Positions 15,696 through 24,722 of a DNA stretch of 64,000 nucleotides are shown piece after piece. Within the stretch, counting starts at the first letter, position 1, and each line of letters begins with the position of its first letter. The notes beneath the pieces were generated by a model. The model did no database searches. It was not told where the DNA came from and was given only the letters and a program-made list of their open reading frames with translations. The DNA is from JAGIBJ01 sp032119595 (GTDB lineage Bacteria; Actinomycetota; Thermoleophilia; Solirubrobacterales; Solirubrobacteraceae): contig JAUMBQ010000006.1 in assembly GCA_032119595.1 (NCBI GenBank), positions 620,001 to 684,000 on the forward strand, in the 5' to 3' direction. The position numbers and the translations under genes were made by a program.

Positions 15696-16687
15696 GACTT
15701 CCGCACGAAGAGCAGGTTGGTCGACTGCTCGGCGTTCGGGATCTTCGCGGCCAGCGCGGGCAGATCGGCGAGTTCGACGCGCTTGCCAGCCGGCGACGGC
15801 ACCGTCAGCTCGTAGCCCTCGGGCGTGCCGAGATCCCACGCATGCGTGAAGTGCTCGCCGACCGTGGCGAGGAAGCGATCGAGGGTGCCGGCGCGGTCGA
15901 GGCCGTACGGCCAGAACTCCACGCACCAGGGCGCACCGGCGGCGAGCAGGCCGGCGGCGCCATCAAGCACCTGGGTCTCATGGCCTTGCACGTCGACCCA
16001 CACGAGGCCGACGTCGGCCGGGTTAAACGACGCCGCCTTCAGCGCGCCGTCGAGGGTCGTCGAGGGGACGGTGATGGTGGTGCGGTGCTCCTCACCGAGC
16101 GCGCCTTGCGCCACCTCGGCACCGTCGCGCACGCGATGGTCGCCGATGTTGTCGTCGGACTCCTCGAACGTGACCTCTCCGTCGCTCGACGACACCGCGA
16201 CGGCGCAGACGCGGCCACGCGTGGTGAGGTCGTTGGCGGCGAGGTTCATCCGCAGCAGGCGAAGGTTGGCCGGATGCGGCTCGAAGAGGAGGGAGCGGTC
16301 CGCGCCCTGGCGGATGAGCGCGCACAGCGAGGCCGTGCCGATATTGGCGCCGACGTCGAGGAATGCCTTGCCCTCGAGCGGACGGTCGCCGAAGCCGTCG
16401 GCCGTGAGGCACGCTGCGGCGCGCGCGAGGAGCGGCTCCTCGTAGCGGCCGTAGAACCAGATCCAGTGCGTGACCTCGGACTCGTCGCGAAGGTCGACGA
16501 CGTAGTTGATGCCGCGGTCCTCGCGCACGACGATCGGCGTGGTGCGCCGGATCAGCTTGCGGAGTTCGTCGCGCCGGATTCGCAAACGGCGCAGGTCGTC
16601 GCCCTGGGCGTAGGCCTTGGCAACGCGCAGCGGCCGCAGCGCGGTCCGTACGGCGCCCTCGCCCGACGTGTCCTGGGGCGGGGTCAT
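15692..16687 (-). CDS. FkbM family methyltransferase
   Basis: A 331-residue SAM-dependent O-methyltransferase. Motif I is FLDVGANIGTAS (about residues 109-120), followed by LLFEPHPANLRLLRMNLAAN and the late VDVQGHETQVLDGA, all hallmarks of FkbM proteins. In surface-polysaccharide clusters these usually methylate sugar hydroxyls. It is first in the operon with the GT4 gene and the flippase. On the minus strand TACCAT (16716-16721) is a possible -10 box, leaving a 28-nt leader. Confidence 0.85.
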   Translation of the reverse strand: MTPPQDTSGEGAVRTALRPLRVAKAYAQGDDLRRLRIRRDELRKLIRRTTPIVVREDRGINYVVDLRDESEVTHWIWFYGRYEEPLLARAAACLTADGFGDRPLEGKAFLDVGANIGTASLCALIRQGADRSLLFEPHPANLRLLRMNLAANDLTTRGRVCAVAVSSSDGEVTFEESDDNIGDHRVRDGAEVAQGALGEEHRTTITVPSTTLDGALKAASFNPADVGLVWVDVQGHETQVLDGAAGLLAAGAPWCVEFWPYGLDRAGTLDRFLATVGEHFTHAWDLGTPEGYELTVPSPAGKRVELADLPALAAKIPNAEQSTNLLFVRKS

Positions 16688-17008
16688 GCGGCGGGGGACT
16701 CAGGCATCGGGCGGGATGGTACCCACGCGGCGCGCCTGGTGTGATGCAGACCACACCTCGCCGTTGACGGTGCCTCAGCTCGGCATGCGAACCGCGCCGT
16801 TTCCTTACGGCGTTCGGGGCGACTAGAACACTCGTCCAGAAATGAACGCGTTAAGGCAACCTTTGTGCCTTTGCGCAAGAACGGCGCATTTCGAGTCCAT
16901 GTACATTGCGCCACATTCGGCCGGAAATACCAGGCTATTCGTTGATTTCCCGGGTTCTTGTGTGACGATGACTACAGGTCGACGTCCGGATTCTCTAGGC
17001 TTTTGCCT
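16688..17008. other. Divergent intergenic region of 321 bp between FkbM and GT4 operons
   Basis: Holds the promoters of both operons: TACCAT (minus, 16716-16721) and TAGGCT (plus, 16996-17001). From about 16800 to 17000 it is clearly A/T-richer than the rest of the window. A small hairpin AAGGCA/TGCCTT lies at 16853-16871. No convincing gene was found. This is the most likely control point for the two glycosyltransferase operons. Confidence 0.6.
16996..17001 (+). promoter_or_regulatory. -10 box TAGGCT of the GT4 pair
   Basis: TAGGCT ends 7 nt before the ATG at 17009, a leaderless arrangement. This also decides the start against longer in-frame options upstream. Confidence 0.55.
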
Positions 17009-18319
17009 ATGTCCCAAGGTCCCGCCCCCGTCGATGGCCGTCGCCCACGTGTGGTGATCACGCACGATTTCGCCGAGGTCTATGGAGGCGCCGAGCGCGT
17101 CACCGAGGTCCTCGCCGCCGAATTCCCGGACGCGCAGGTCTGGACGATCCTCGGACGCCCCGAGATCGCGGAGCGGATGGGCATCGCCGATCGCTGGCAC
17201 AGCCTGCTGCCCGCGAACGAGACTCTCTTCAAGCGGTTCCGTCTCCTGACGCCGCTCTACCCGGCCCTGATCGCGGCCCGTCGCCTGCCTGAAGCCGACG
17301 TGGTGCTCTCGTCGAGCTACGCCTTCGCGCATTACATGCGCACCAAGAACGATGCGCCGCAGGTTTGCTACTGCCACAGCCCGCTGCGGTTCGCTTGGTC
17401 GATGACCGACGCGTACCAGTCGATCTGGTCGTCGAACTCGATCGGCGACGTTGGCTTCCGCGGACTCGCGTCGATGATGCGCCGCTCCGACCGCAAGGCT
17501 GCCGCCCGGGTCAAGACGTACCTCACGCAGTCGCCGTACACCGCGAAGCAGATCGAGAAGTTCTATGGCGTGCAGCCGCAGGTCATCGGCGCGCCGATCG
17601 ACTGCAGCGTCTTCAAGCCGAGTAGCGCCGAGCGTGAGGATTTCTTCCTCATCTGCGGCCGCCTGATCGAGCCGTACAAGCGCGTTGGGATCGCCGTGGA
17701 GGCCTTCCGCCGCCTCGGCCTGCCGCTCGTCATCGCTGGCGGCGGCCCCGCGCTCGAGGATCTCCGCAAGAACGCCCCGCCGAACGTCACCTTCACCGGC
17801 GAGCTCGACGACGCCAGCGTCGTAGACCTCATGCAGCGCGCTCGCGCCCTCATCTTCCCGAGCCAGGACGACTTCGGCCTCGTGCCTGTGGAAGCTATGG
17901 CCTGCGGCACCCCGATCATCGCCTACCGCGGTGGCGGCGCCACGCACACCGTCGTCGAAGGCGTTACCGGGCTTTTCTTCGACGAGCAGACGGTCGAGTC
18001 GATCGAGGATGCGGTCCGCCGCTTCCCGCCGGGCGACCTCGACCACTCCGCCATCCGCATCCACGCCGAGCAATGGGACGTCTCCGCGTTCCGGGCTCGC
18101 GTCCGTGCCGCGGTTGAAGCGGTCGTCGGCCTGCCGTCGACCGCGCCGGTCGCGCCGCTGATCGGTGGCGAGGCTCTGGCCGCAAAGAACGGGCTGAGCG
18201 CCCATGCTGGGGGCAGCACAACGGCGAACGGCATCGCACGCGAGGGGCACTTTGCGCCCGTCGTCGAGATGCCGGGCCAGGTGGATCCGGGCGCTGCGGC
18301 CGGATCCTCGGCCGCCTAG
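17009..18319 (+). CDS. GT4 glycosyltransferase, WbaZ-like
   Basis: A 436-residue GT-B transferase resembling the WbaZ-type mannosyl/rhamnosyltransferase group. The acceptor domain has VVITHDFAEVYGGAERVTEV and the YCHSPLRFAWSM motif (residues about 122-133), diagnostic of this subgroup. The donor domain carries ICGRLIEPYKRVGIAVEAF, GGGPALE, and FPSQDDFGLVPVEAMACGTP with the E-x7-E motif. The C-terminal 70 residues are low-complexity. The ATG at 17009 has a TAGGCT box 7 nt before it. The following GT4 gene starts 9 nt after its stop, so the two form an operon. Confidence 0.88.
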   Translation: MSQGPAPVDGRRPRVVITHDFAEVYGGAERVTEVLAAEFPDAQVWTILGRPEIAERMGIADRWHSLLPANETLFKRFRLLTPLYPALIAARRLPEADVVLSSSYAFAHYMRTKNDAPQVCYCHSPLRFAWSMTDAYQSIWSSNSIGDVGFRGLASMMRRSDRKAAARVKTYLTQSPYTAKQIEKFYGVQPQVIGAPIDCSVFKPSSAEREDFFLICGRLIEPYKRVGIAVEAFRRLGLPLVIAGGGPALEDLRKNAPPNVTFTGELDDASVVDLMQRARALIFPSQDDFGLVPVEAMACGTPIIAYRGGGATHTVVEGVTGLFFDEQTVESIEDAVRRFPPGDLDHSAIRIHAEQWDVSAFRARVRAAVEAVVGLPSTAPVAPLIGGEALAAKNGLSAHAGGSTTANGIAREGHFAPVVEMPGQVDPGAAAGSSAA

Positions 18320-18328
18320 CGCCTTGCT

Positions 18329-19534
18329 TTGACGCGTCGCCGTCCCGAGCCGCTCGACGGCACCGGTCCCCTTCGCGTCCTCGTCGTGAACCAGACGGCC
18401 ACGACCAGTGGCGCCGAGCACTCGCTGCTCACGTTGCTCGCGGCCTTCGACCCGGCTGACGTGCAGGTCGTGGTCGCTTCGCCGGTTGGATTGCTCTCCG
18501 ATCGCGTCGCCGCACTCGGGTTCGACCACGTGCCAATCAGTGGCACGGAGGCCAGCTTCCGGCTCAATCTCAAGACGACGCCGGTCGAGATCCTGTCGAT
18601 CCTGCGGTCGGCGTTCCGCGTCGGTCGAGCCGCTCGAAAGCTGGGCGTCGACGTGGTGCACGCAAACACGACCCGCGCCGGCCTCATCGCCGTCGCCGCC
18701 CGCGCCTTCGGCGCACCCCGTCCGCTCGTTCACGTGCGGGACTGGGCGCCGCCGAGCCGCGCGTCGCGCCTGGTGCTCAGCGTGGTCGGCCGGGGCGCTG
18801 GTGCGATCGTCGCCAACTCGCGGTACATCGCGAAGAGCTTCGACGGCATCGAGACCCGCGGCCCGGTGCACGTGATCCACAACCCCGTCGACCTCACGCG
18901 GTTCGACCCTGCGCGGCACGACCGCGCGGCCGCACGCGCCGCCCTGGGACTCGCGAACGGTGAGCCGGTCGTCGGCGTGGTCGGGCAACTCACGCCCTGG
19001 AAGGGCCAGGACGACGCCGTGCGCGCGCTCGCCATCGCGCGCGAAACCGTCGCGGACGCGCGACTTGTGGTCGCTGGCTCGGCCAAGTTCGCAACGGCAG
19101 CCGCCCGCTACGACAATGCGGCCTACGCCGACGAACTCACCGCACTCCCCGCGCAGCTCGGCGTCGGCGACGCGGTGTCGATGCTTGGCGAGGTCGAGGA
19201 CGTCCCCGGCGTCCTGGCGGCGCTCGACGTGCTGCTGGTGCCGTCGTGGGAAGAGGCATTCGGCCGGGTCGTGGTGGAGGGCATGGCCATGGGCCTACCC
19301 GTGATCGCGACGGCGACCGGCGGCCCACCCGAGATCATCGACGATGGGCGCACCGGCTTCCTGCTGACGCCGCGCGACCCGGAGGCGTGGGGCGGACGCC
19401 TCGCCGAGCTCCTGCACGCGCCCGCACAACGCGAGACGATCGGCGCCGCCGCGAAGATCGCCGCTCGGCGCTTCGCGCCAGCCGCCCACGCGGCCGCGAT
19501 CCTCACGGTCTACCGCGACCTCGCGGCGGCCTGA
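18329..19534 (+). CDS. GT4 family glycosyltransferase
   Basis: A 401-residue GT-B glycosyltransferase. The N-terminus LRVLVVNQTATTSGAEHSLL has the GAE acceptor loop. The donor half has VGVVGQLTPWKGQDDAVRAL and PSWEEAFGRVVVEGMAMGLP with the conserved Glu pair. A TTG start at 18329 is the only start near the beginning of similarity; the first GTG falls inside the first beta-strand. TTG suggests modest translation. It lies 9 nt downstream of the WbaZ-like gene. Substrates are unknown. Confidence 0.83.
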   Translation: MTRRRPEPLDGTGPLRVLVVNQTATTSGAEHSLLTLLAAFDPADVQVVVASPVGLLSDRVAALGFDHVPISGTEASFRLNLKTTPVEILSILRSAFRVGRAARKLGVDVVHANTTRAGLIAVAARAFGAPRPLVHVRDWAPPSRASRLVLSVVGRGAGAIVANSRYIAKSFDGIETRGPVHVIHNPVDLTRFDPARHDRAAARAALGLANGEPVVGVVGQLTPWKGQDDAVRALAIARETVADARLVVAGSAKFATAAARYDNAAYADELTALPAQLGVGDAVSMLGEVEDVPGVLAALDVLLVPSWEEAFGRVVVEGMAMGLPVIATATGGPPEIIDDGRTGFLLTPRDPEAWGGRLAELLHAPAQRETIGAAAKIAARRFAPAAHAAAILTVYRDLAAA

Positions 19535-19600
19535 CGCTTCGAGCCTCCACGGCGCCGGGGCTCGGGGGTCGGGCGCGATTCCAGGACCGCGGCGGAGCGT

Positions 19601-20074
19601 TCAGGCGTTCGCGGGCACGTGGTGCAGGACCTCGCGCGACGCGAGATCAATGGCCACCATCGTGCCGGTGGCGAGCGTCCGCTCGTCGCCCGTGAGCTGA
19701 TGGGCGACCACGGTGAGCGTCGGGTTGTGTCCGACGACGAGCACCGCGGAGGCCGTGTCGCTGGCGTCGACGTCGAGCCAGGGAGAGACGAGCGCGAGGA
19801 GGTCGTTCGCCGTGAAGTCCCGCCCAAGTTCCTCGAAGACCTGTGGCGCGGGGGCACGGCCGTGGGCCGCTACCGCGATCTCAGCGGTGTGTTTCGCGCG
19901 GACCCGCGGGCTGGTGAGCACCGCTGCGAAGTCGACGCCGAGTTCGGCGAGCGTCTCGCCGGCCTCTTTGGACTGCGCCTCCCCGCGCGCAGTGAGGGGG
20001 CGGCCCGCGTCGGCCGCCCCGAGGGATTCGGCGGCTTTGCCATGACGAAGGAGCCAGAGAACGGGGCTACTCAT
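19601..20074 (-). CDS. sixA: SixA-like phosphohistidine phosphatase (histidine phosphatase superfamily)
   Basis: A 157-residue protein of the histidine phosphatase branch that removes phosphate from phosphohistidine or similar small substrates. The RHG catalytic motif is LLRHGKAAES (residues 7-16), with the nucleophilic His at 10. The second catalytic His is in VVGHNPTL. Arg in SPRVRAKHTAE is the expected phosphate ligand. The ATG at 20074 is preferred, and a GTG five codons earlier (20089) is possible. SixA-like assignment rests on its small size without an inserted cap. Neighbours give no hint of a partner kinase. Confidence 0.8.
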   Translation of the reverse strand: MSSPVLWLLRHGKAAESLGAADAGRPLTARGEAQSKEAGETLAELGVDFAAVLTSPRVRAKHTAEIAVAAHGRAPAPQVFEELGRDFTANDLLALVSPWLDVDASDTASAVLVVGHNPTLTVVAHQLTGDERTLATGTMVAIDLASREVLHHVPANA

Positions 20075-20134
20075 CCCGTCATCATCCACGGAACGATGGA
20101 CGGAGGGAACGTGGTCGGCGCGTCCGCGGCTAAA

Positions 20135-20150
20135 GGCGGCCCTTACCGCC
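20135..20150 (-). terminator. Hairpin after the glycoside-hydrolase pair
   Basis: GGCGG (20135-20139) pairs with CCGCC (20146-20150). On the minus strand it is followed by TTTA. It lies 30 nt downstream of the stop at 20180, so it could end the transcript of the two GH-like genes. Confidence 0.45.
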
Positions 20151-20179
20151 CCGCTTCACCCGACGCGACTCGACCGAGT

Positions 20180-21577
20180 TCAGCCTCGAAACGCCGCGAC
20201 CGCTGGGCTCACGATGCGGCCGGTCGGACCGGTCCAGCGGTAGCGGTACCGCGCGCCAGCACGGGCTCGCGCGGTCAGGATGAAGGAGCCGTCGGCGTCG
20301 GTACGGAGCTTCTTCCACGTCACGAAGCGCTTGCCGGTCCGCCGCTCCAGCACGATGGTCGTGGCCTTGCCGGCCGGCCGCACCAGGCCCCAGATCGAGA
20401 CGCGCTTCCCGCGCCGTGGCTGCACGTCGAGCACGAGGCGGAACCCGCCGAGGGCGAGCTTCTCGCCGCCCGCGGCATAGCGCAGGCCGCTCTCTGATCC
20501 GGCCCACTGCCTCGGGCCGGTGGGCGCGTCGTCGGTGAGCAGGTACTGCGAGAAGCCCCGCACACGCCGGTTGAAGAAGGCGAGTCGCTCGGCTCGTGCA
20601 CGTTCCTCCAGCTGCCGCTGAGCCGGGACGCCGAAGTTCTCATCCGGAAGGCTCTGGATCCCGAACTGCGTGAGGTAGACCGGCTGCCTGCCGTTGATCG
20701 CTCCGGCCGCAGCCATGCGGTCCAGCGCGCGGGTGAGACGAGGGATCACGTGGTAGGTGACGTCGTCCCGGTTGCTTGGGATGCCGGGGAGCGAACGGTA
20801 CGGATGGTGCGCGAAACCGTCGACGGTGAGTCGCTCGCAGGTCTTGTCGAAGGCGTACCCGCGGCTGACGCAGAGCGCGTCGCGCAGGAACGCGATCGGC
20901 TTCTGTCGCGACGGGACGAGGCTGCTGGGAGCCGTTTCACCGAAGAGCACCGTGGCCTCGGGCTGACTGGCTCTGATACCCCGACGGCCTGCGATGAACA
21001 GTTCGCGGTAGAGCCGACCCGCCACGAACTTCCCGCCGACCACTTGCGGAGCCAAGTTCAACGCGAGGTTCGGCTCGTTCCAGATCGACCAGATCACCCG
21101 TGGGCCACCGAAACGTTTGGCGGCGGCCTGCGTGAAGAGCGCAAACTCGTCGGCCTTCGGCCGGGTCACGGTGTCGACGGCCGAGGCGGTCGCCCACTTC
21201 GGCACCGGCGCGGACGGCGAGATCAGCACCGTCCAACCACGCTTCTTGGCTTCGTCGATCACCTGGCCGTAGGAGCCCCAGCTGTAGCTGGCCGGGTTCG
21301 CGGCATCGAACTCGGGCCGGGTGAGTTCGTCGCGGCGAAGCGTCACGTCGTACCAGTGGAGATTCACACGCAGCGCGCGGATCCCGAGCGAGCCGATCTC
21401 GTCGAGTGCAGCGATGTGCCCGGCCGGCGTGGTCCAGGGCGCGATGAGGTCGGTCGGCGCCTCGAAGAACGTCGTCTGGGAGGCGCTGGCGCTGGCGGCC
21501 GGAGCGGCCGTCAGCGCCATCATCCAGGCGGCGATCAGCGCCACCAGGGTCGGTCTCTGCGTCAAGAAGCGGTGCAT
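20180..21577 (-). CDS. Secreted clan GH-A-like protein, nucleophile Glu replaced by Gln
   Basis: A 465-residue secreted protein with a signal peptide (hydrophobic core about 11-25, cleavage near APAASASA). The TIM-barrel glycoside hydrolase features are clear. The WSIWNEPNL motif carries the acid/base Glu168. The strand that should bear the nucleophile reads VYLTQFGIQS, with Gln304 (CAG codon at 20668-20666) where the downstream-lying paralogue has Glu. It may therefore be a carbohydrate-binding or non-hydrolytic protein. The last 90 residues form a beta-rich domain (VSIWGLVRPAGKA). The ATG at 21577 is chosen because the GTG at 21592 lies inside the hairpin 21579-21610. It is 47 nt downstream of the paralogue in the same direction. 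Confidence 0.7.
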   Translation of the reverse strand: MHRFLTQRPTLVALIAAWMMALTAAPAASASASQTTFFEAPTDLIAPWTTPAGHIAALDEIGSLGIRALRVNLHWYDVTLRRDELTRPEFDAANPASYSWGSYGQVIDEAKKRGWTVLISPSAPVPKWATASAVDTVTRPKADEFALFTQAAAKRFGGPRVIWSIWNEPNLALNLAPQVVGGKFVAGRLYRELFIAGRRGIRASQPEATVLFGETAPSSLVPSRQKPIAFLRDALCVSRGYAFDKTCERLTVDGFAHHPYRSLPGIPSNRDDVTYHVIPRLTRALDRMAAAGAINGRQPVYLTQFGIQSLPDENFGVPAQRQLEERARAERLAFFNRRVRGFSQYLLTDDAPTGPRQWAGSESGLRYAAGGEKLALGGFRLVLDVQPRRGKRVSIWGLVRPAGKATTIVLERRTGKRFVTWKKLRTDADGSFILTARARAGARYRYRWTGPTGRIVSPAVAAFRG

Positions 21578-21578
21578 T

Positions 21579-21610
21579 GGATCTCGCGTCACTCGGCGTC
21601 CGCGAGATCC
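21579..21610. terminator. Hairpin between the two GH-like paralogues
   Basis: GGATCTCGCG (21579-21588) is exactly complementary to CGCGAGATCC (21601-21610) with a 12-nt loop. It lies directly in front of the second gene of the pair. It could act as an attenuator or partial terminator that makes the active paralogue more abundant than the inactive one. Confidence 0.55.
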
Positions 21611-21623
21611 ACCCGCGGCCGGC

Positions 21624-23051
21624 TCAGCTCTTCTTCACTCTGACGTATGGACTCGTCAGCTTGCCGGTCGGGCTCGTCCAGCGGTACCGGTACTGCGCCT
21701 TACTGCCGCCCGACGGGTCCGTGATGGTGAACGCGCCGTTGGACTTGATCTTCGTCGTCTTCCAGCTCTTCCACTTCGATCCGGACTTCTTCTCGATCAC
21801 GATGCTGGCGGCCTTCGTCGCCGGGCGCACGAGGCCCCACAGCGAGACCTTCTTGCCGCCGGCCGGCTTGGCGTCGAGCACCAGGCGGAACGCGTCGAAC
21901 GACGGCTTGGCCTTGCCGTTCAGGTCGTACCGCAGGCCCGTCTCGAAGCCGCCGTACTTCTTCTTGCCGTTCACGAGCGTGAACGTGTCGTCGGTGAGCA
22001 GGTACTGCGAGAACCCGCGGACGCGCTTGTTGAAGTACGCGTCGCGCTCGGCGCGGGCACGAAGCTCGAGCTGCTCCTGCGGGGACCGGCCGAACAGCGG
22101 ATCGGGCTTGCTCTGGATGCCGAACTCGGTGAAGTAGATCGACAGGCCGGAGTTGTTTGCGCCGGCCTTGGCGGTGCGGTCCACGAACGACGTCAGCCGC
22201 GAGAGGTTGCGGTAGGTGACGTCGTCGGCGGACAGCTTCGTATTGGAGAACTGGTAGGGGTGGTGCGCGATGCCGTCGAGCGTCAGCTTGCTGCCGCAGG
22301 TCTTGTCGAGCTTGTACTTGGTGGTCACGCAGAGTGCGTCACGCAGGAACGCGAGCGGATACGTGCGGGTGTCGGCGGCGCCACCGACGGGCGCAGTCTC
22401 GCCGAACAACACCGGGGCGGATTCCGAGCCGGCCGCGGACCGGATGCCTTCACGGCCTGCAATGAACAGCTCGCGGTAGAGCAGGCCCGCCACACGCTTG
22501 CCGCCCGAGATCTGCGGCGCCAGGAAGCGCGGCAGGTTGGGCTCGTTCCAGATCGACCACATCGTCTGCGCGCCGCCGAAGCGCTTGGCTGCGGCGGTGG
22601 TGAAGAGCTTGAACTCGTCGGCCTTGGGGCGGGTGACCGTGTCGGTGCCCGCAGCCGTCGCCCATTTCGGCACCGGGGCCGAGGGTGAGATCAGGACCTT
22701 CCAGCCACGCCGATGGGCTTCGTCGATGACGGTGCCGAAGTTGCCCCAGTTGTAGGAGGCCGGGTTCGTTGCGTCAAACGCCGGCTTGGTGCTCGATTCG
22801 GCGTCGGGCGCGACGTTGTACCAAGGCATGTTCACGCGCAGGGCCTTCACGCCGAGCGACTCGAAGTCGGCGAAGGCCGCGGCGCGGGTCGCATCCGTGG
22901 ATGGCTGCGCCCCAAGGCCGGTGAGGTCACGCGGCGCCTCGAAGAAGGTGGTTTGCACGGTGCTCGCGTTTGCCGCCGGTGCGCAGGCCGCTGCGCAGAG
23001 GCAGGCAGCGAGCGCTGCCTTGGATAGATGCTTCAGACGAATCACACTCAT
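21624..23051 (-). CDS. Secreted clan GH-A glycoside hydrolase, catalytic pair intact
   Basis: A 475-residue exported enzyme that probably cleaves a polysaccharide. The signal peptide has a hydrophobic core LAACLCAAACAPAANAS. The acid/base Glu170 is in WSIWNEPNL and the nucleophile Glu309 in IYFTEFGIQS. HHPYQ (about 263-267) fits the conserved active-site His of such barrels. A C-terminal beta-domain follows (VSLWGLVRPATKA onwards). It is roughly collinear with its neighbour along the full length, so the pair arose by tandem duplication. The GH family is not assigned with confidence (GH5/GH39-like). The ATG at 23051 is preferred over a GTG at 23060. Confidence 0.78.
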   Translation of the reverse strand: MSVIRLKHLSKAALAACLCAAACAPAANASTVQTTFFEAPRDLTGLGAQPSTDATRAAAFADFESLGVKALRVNMPWYNVAPDAESSTKPAFDATNPASYNWGNFGTVIDEAHRRGWKVLISPSAPVPKWATAAGTDTVTRPKADEFKLFTTAAAKRFGGAQTMWSIWNEPNLPRFLAPQISGGKRVAGLLYRELFIAGREGIRSAAGSESAPVLFGETAPVGGAADTRTYPLAFLRDALCVTTKYKLDKTCGSKLTLDGIAHHPYQFSNTKLSADDVTYRNLSRLTSFVDRTAKAGANNSGLSIYFTEFGIQSKPDPLFGRSPQEQLELRARAERDAYFNKRVRGFSQYLLTDDTFTLVNGKKKYGGFETGLRYDLNGKAKPSFDAFRLVLDAKPAGGKKVSLWGLVRPATKAASIVIEKKSGSKWKSWKTTKIKSNGAFTITDPSGGSKAQYRYRWTSPTGKLTSPYVRVKKS

Positions 23052-23309
23052 TGAGGACACCGCGGCACCCCGGAGGTTGCGGCACGGGCAGTGAAGAAGT
23101 CATGAACCCTTGCAGGAATGGCGGTCGCATGCTCCGTGTCCCCGCCGCGGGATCTCGGGGCGGCAGGCCTGGAGCAAGCGGCAGCGGCATGTGTGACAGG
23201 TGGCGCGAACGCCCTCACCCAGTGAATGCAGACGTGCCTGAAATGGGTGTCTCATTCTGTGCCCTCGCCCCCCTATCCAGCGCTCGGGCAAGGTGATACC
23301 CATTGCGCC

Positions 23310-24701
23310 ATGAGCGCGCCAGACGACTTCGAAGCGGCCTACTCCGCCGGGATCACGACCGCCGATCCGGAGCCGCCTGCGCCCGCGCCGACGATTGCGC
23401 CACCGGACCACCGCGATGGGTTCGCTGAGGCCATGCCCTCCGAGCCGTTCGCGCTCGAAGGCACCGTGCTCACGCGGGCCAAGGAGTTGAAGAAGGGCTA
23501 CGTGGTTCTCGGCCAGGACACCATCACCGCCGTCACGTCCAAGAAGCCCGAGGCCACGAAGATCAAGGCGACCGATGGCTCCGTGATCCTGCCCGGGCTG
23601 ATCGATCTGCACGGCCACCCGGAATACAACGTGTTTGCCGCGTGGGAGCCGCCGCAGCTCTACGCCAACCGCCACCGGTGGCGCGATTCAGACGAGTACG
23701 AGCAGCTCGTGAAGGGCCCCTATCGGGAGATGAAGAAGGCGAAGCTGGTCTCGTCGCTCACCCGGTACGCCGAGATCCGCGCGCTCGTCGGCGGCGTCAC
23801 CGCGATCCAGGGCGCCGGCGTCTCGTCGCAGGTGCTCACAGAGTCGCTGGTGCGCAACGTCGACCGCCGCATCTTCGGTCAGCATCGCGCACGCTCGATC
23901 ATCGATCTCGGCGGACGCGAGGATGCGCTCGAGGAGGTGCGCGCCGACATCGAAGCCGGGCTCGTCGACCGGGTCTTCATTCACGTCGCCGAAGGCATCG
24001 ACGACCGTTCGCGCAAGGAGTTCGACACGCTCGCCGCCGACACCCGCCTGTTCGGCCCGACGACCGTGCTCATTCACGCGACGGCGCTGGACCGCGCGCG
24101 CTGGGAGCAGGTCGCGGCGGCCGGAGCAAGCCTGGTGTGGTCGCCGCAGTCGAATCTGCGGCTCTACGGCCAGACGACGGACGTCGCCTCACCACTGAAG
24201 CTCGGGGTTCCCGTCGGGATCGGTGCCGACTGGGTGCCCAGCGGAAGCAACTCGACGCTCGCCGAACTGCGCGTCGCTCGCCACCAGCTCACGGAACAAG
24301 GGGTGCCAGACGACCCGCGACGGCTGGTCGGCATGGTCACGTGGGGCGCGGCCGACATCGCCGGACTCGGCGACCGCATCGGCGACCTGAAACCCGGGAT
24401 GGCGGCCGATGTCGTCGTCCTGGAGCGCTGCCACGAGGACCCGTGGGAATCGGTGCTGCGGTCGGATCCCTCGAGCGTGCAGATGGTGATGATCGGGGGC
24501 AACATCGTCTACGCGCGCAGCGATTGGTACGCCGAGCTCGCCGAGAGTTCGCCGACGGAGACCTTCCATGCCTGGGGACGAACGATGACCCTCGACACGG
24601 CGTACTCCGTGAAGTCGAGTGCCTCTCCGCCGCCAAATCTGGCGACTTTGCGGGCGACGATCCTCGCCAGCTACATCAATGCCGGGCCGATCTTCGCGTG
24701 A
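23310..24701 (+). CDS. Amidohydrolase-superfamily metal-dependent hydrolase
   Basis: A 463-residue cytoplasmic enzyme of the TIM-barrel amidohydrolase superfamily, closest in layout to the chlorohydrolase/cytosine-deaminase-like group. The metal ligands are visible: His101 and His103 in DLHGHPE, His225 in FIHVAEG, His256 in LIHATALD and Asp307 in GADWVPSG. The C-terminal DIAGLGDRIGDLKPGMAADVVVL closes the composite beta-sandwich domain. The ATG at 23310 is the first Met of the plausible protein, and upstream in-frame sequence is short and poor. The substrate is unknown. It is convergent with the uracil-DNA glycosylase-family gene across a short palindrome. Confidence 0.85.
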   Translation: MSAPDDFEAAYSAGITTADPEPPAPAPTIAPPDHRDGFAEAMPSEPFALEGTVLTRAKELKKGYVVLGQDTITAVTSKKPEATKIKATDGSVILPGLIDLHGHPEYNVFAAWEPPQLYANRHRWRDSDEYEQLVKGPYREMKKAKLVSSLTRYAEIRALVGGVTAIQGAGVSSQVLTESLVRNVDRRIFGQHRARSIIDLGGREDALEEVRADIEAGLVDRVFIHVAEGIDDRSRKEFDTLAADTRLFGPTTVLIHATALDRARWEQVAAAGASLVWSPQSNLRLYGQTTDVASPLKLGVPVGIGADWVPSGSNSTLAELRVARHQLTEQGVPDDPRRLVGMVTWGAADIAGLGDRIGDLKPGMAADVVVLERCHEDPWESVLRSDPSSVQMVMIGGNIVYARSDWYAELAESSPTETFHAWGRTMTLDTAYSVKSSASPPPNLATLRATILASYINAGPIFA

Positions 24702-24705
24702 GCCA

Positions 24706-24719
24706 CCCGGCGCGCCGGG
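24706..24719. terminator. GC palindrome between convergent genes
   Basis: CCCGGCGCGCCGGG is a perfect 14-bp palindrome located 4 nt after the plus-strand stop (24701) and 4 nt before the minus-strand stop (24723). It could stop transcription from both sides. It has no T-tract. Confidence 0.4.
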
Positions 24720-24722
24720 CGG

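Noticed and set aside
16842..17057. 71-codon plus-strand frame upstream of the WbaZ-like gene
   Set aside because: It runs through the promoter region and into the GT4 start in another frame, without similarity or a ribosome binding site.
24706..24719. Restriction-modification or partition site
   Set aside because: The palindrome fits a bidirectional terminator between convergent stops, and no methylase or partition gene is near.
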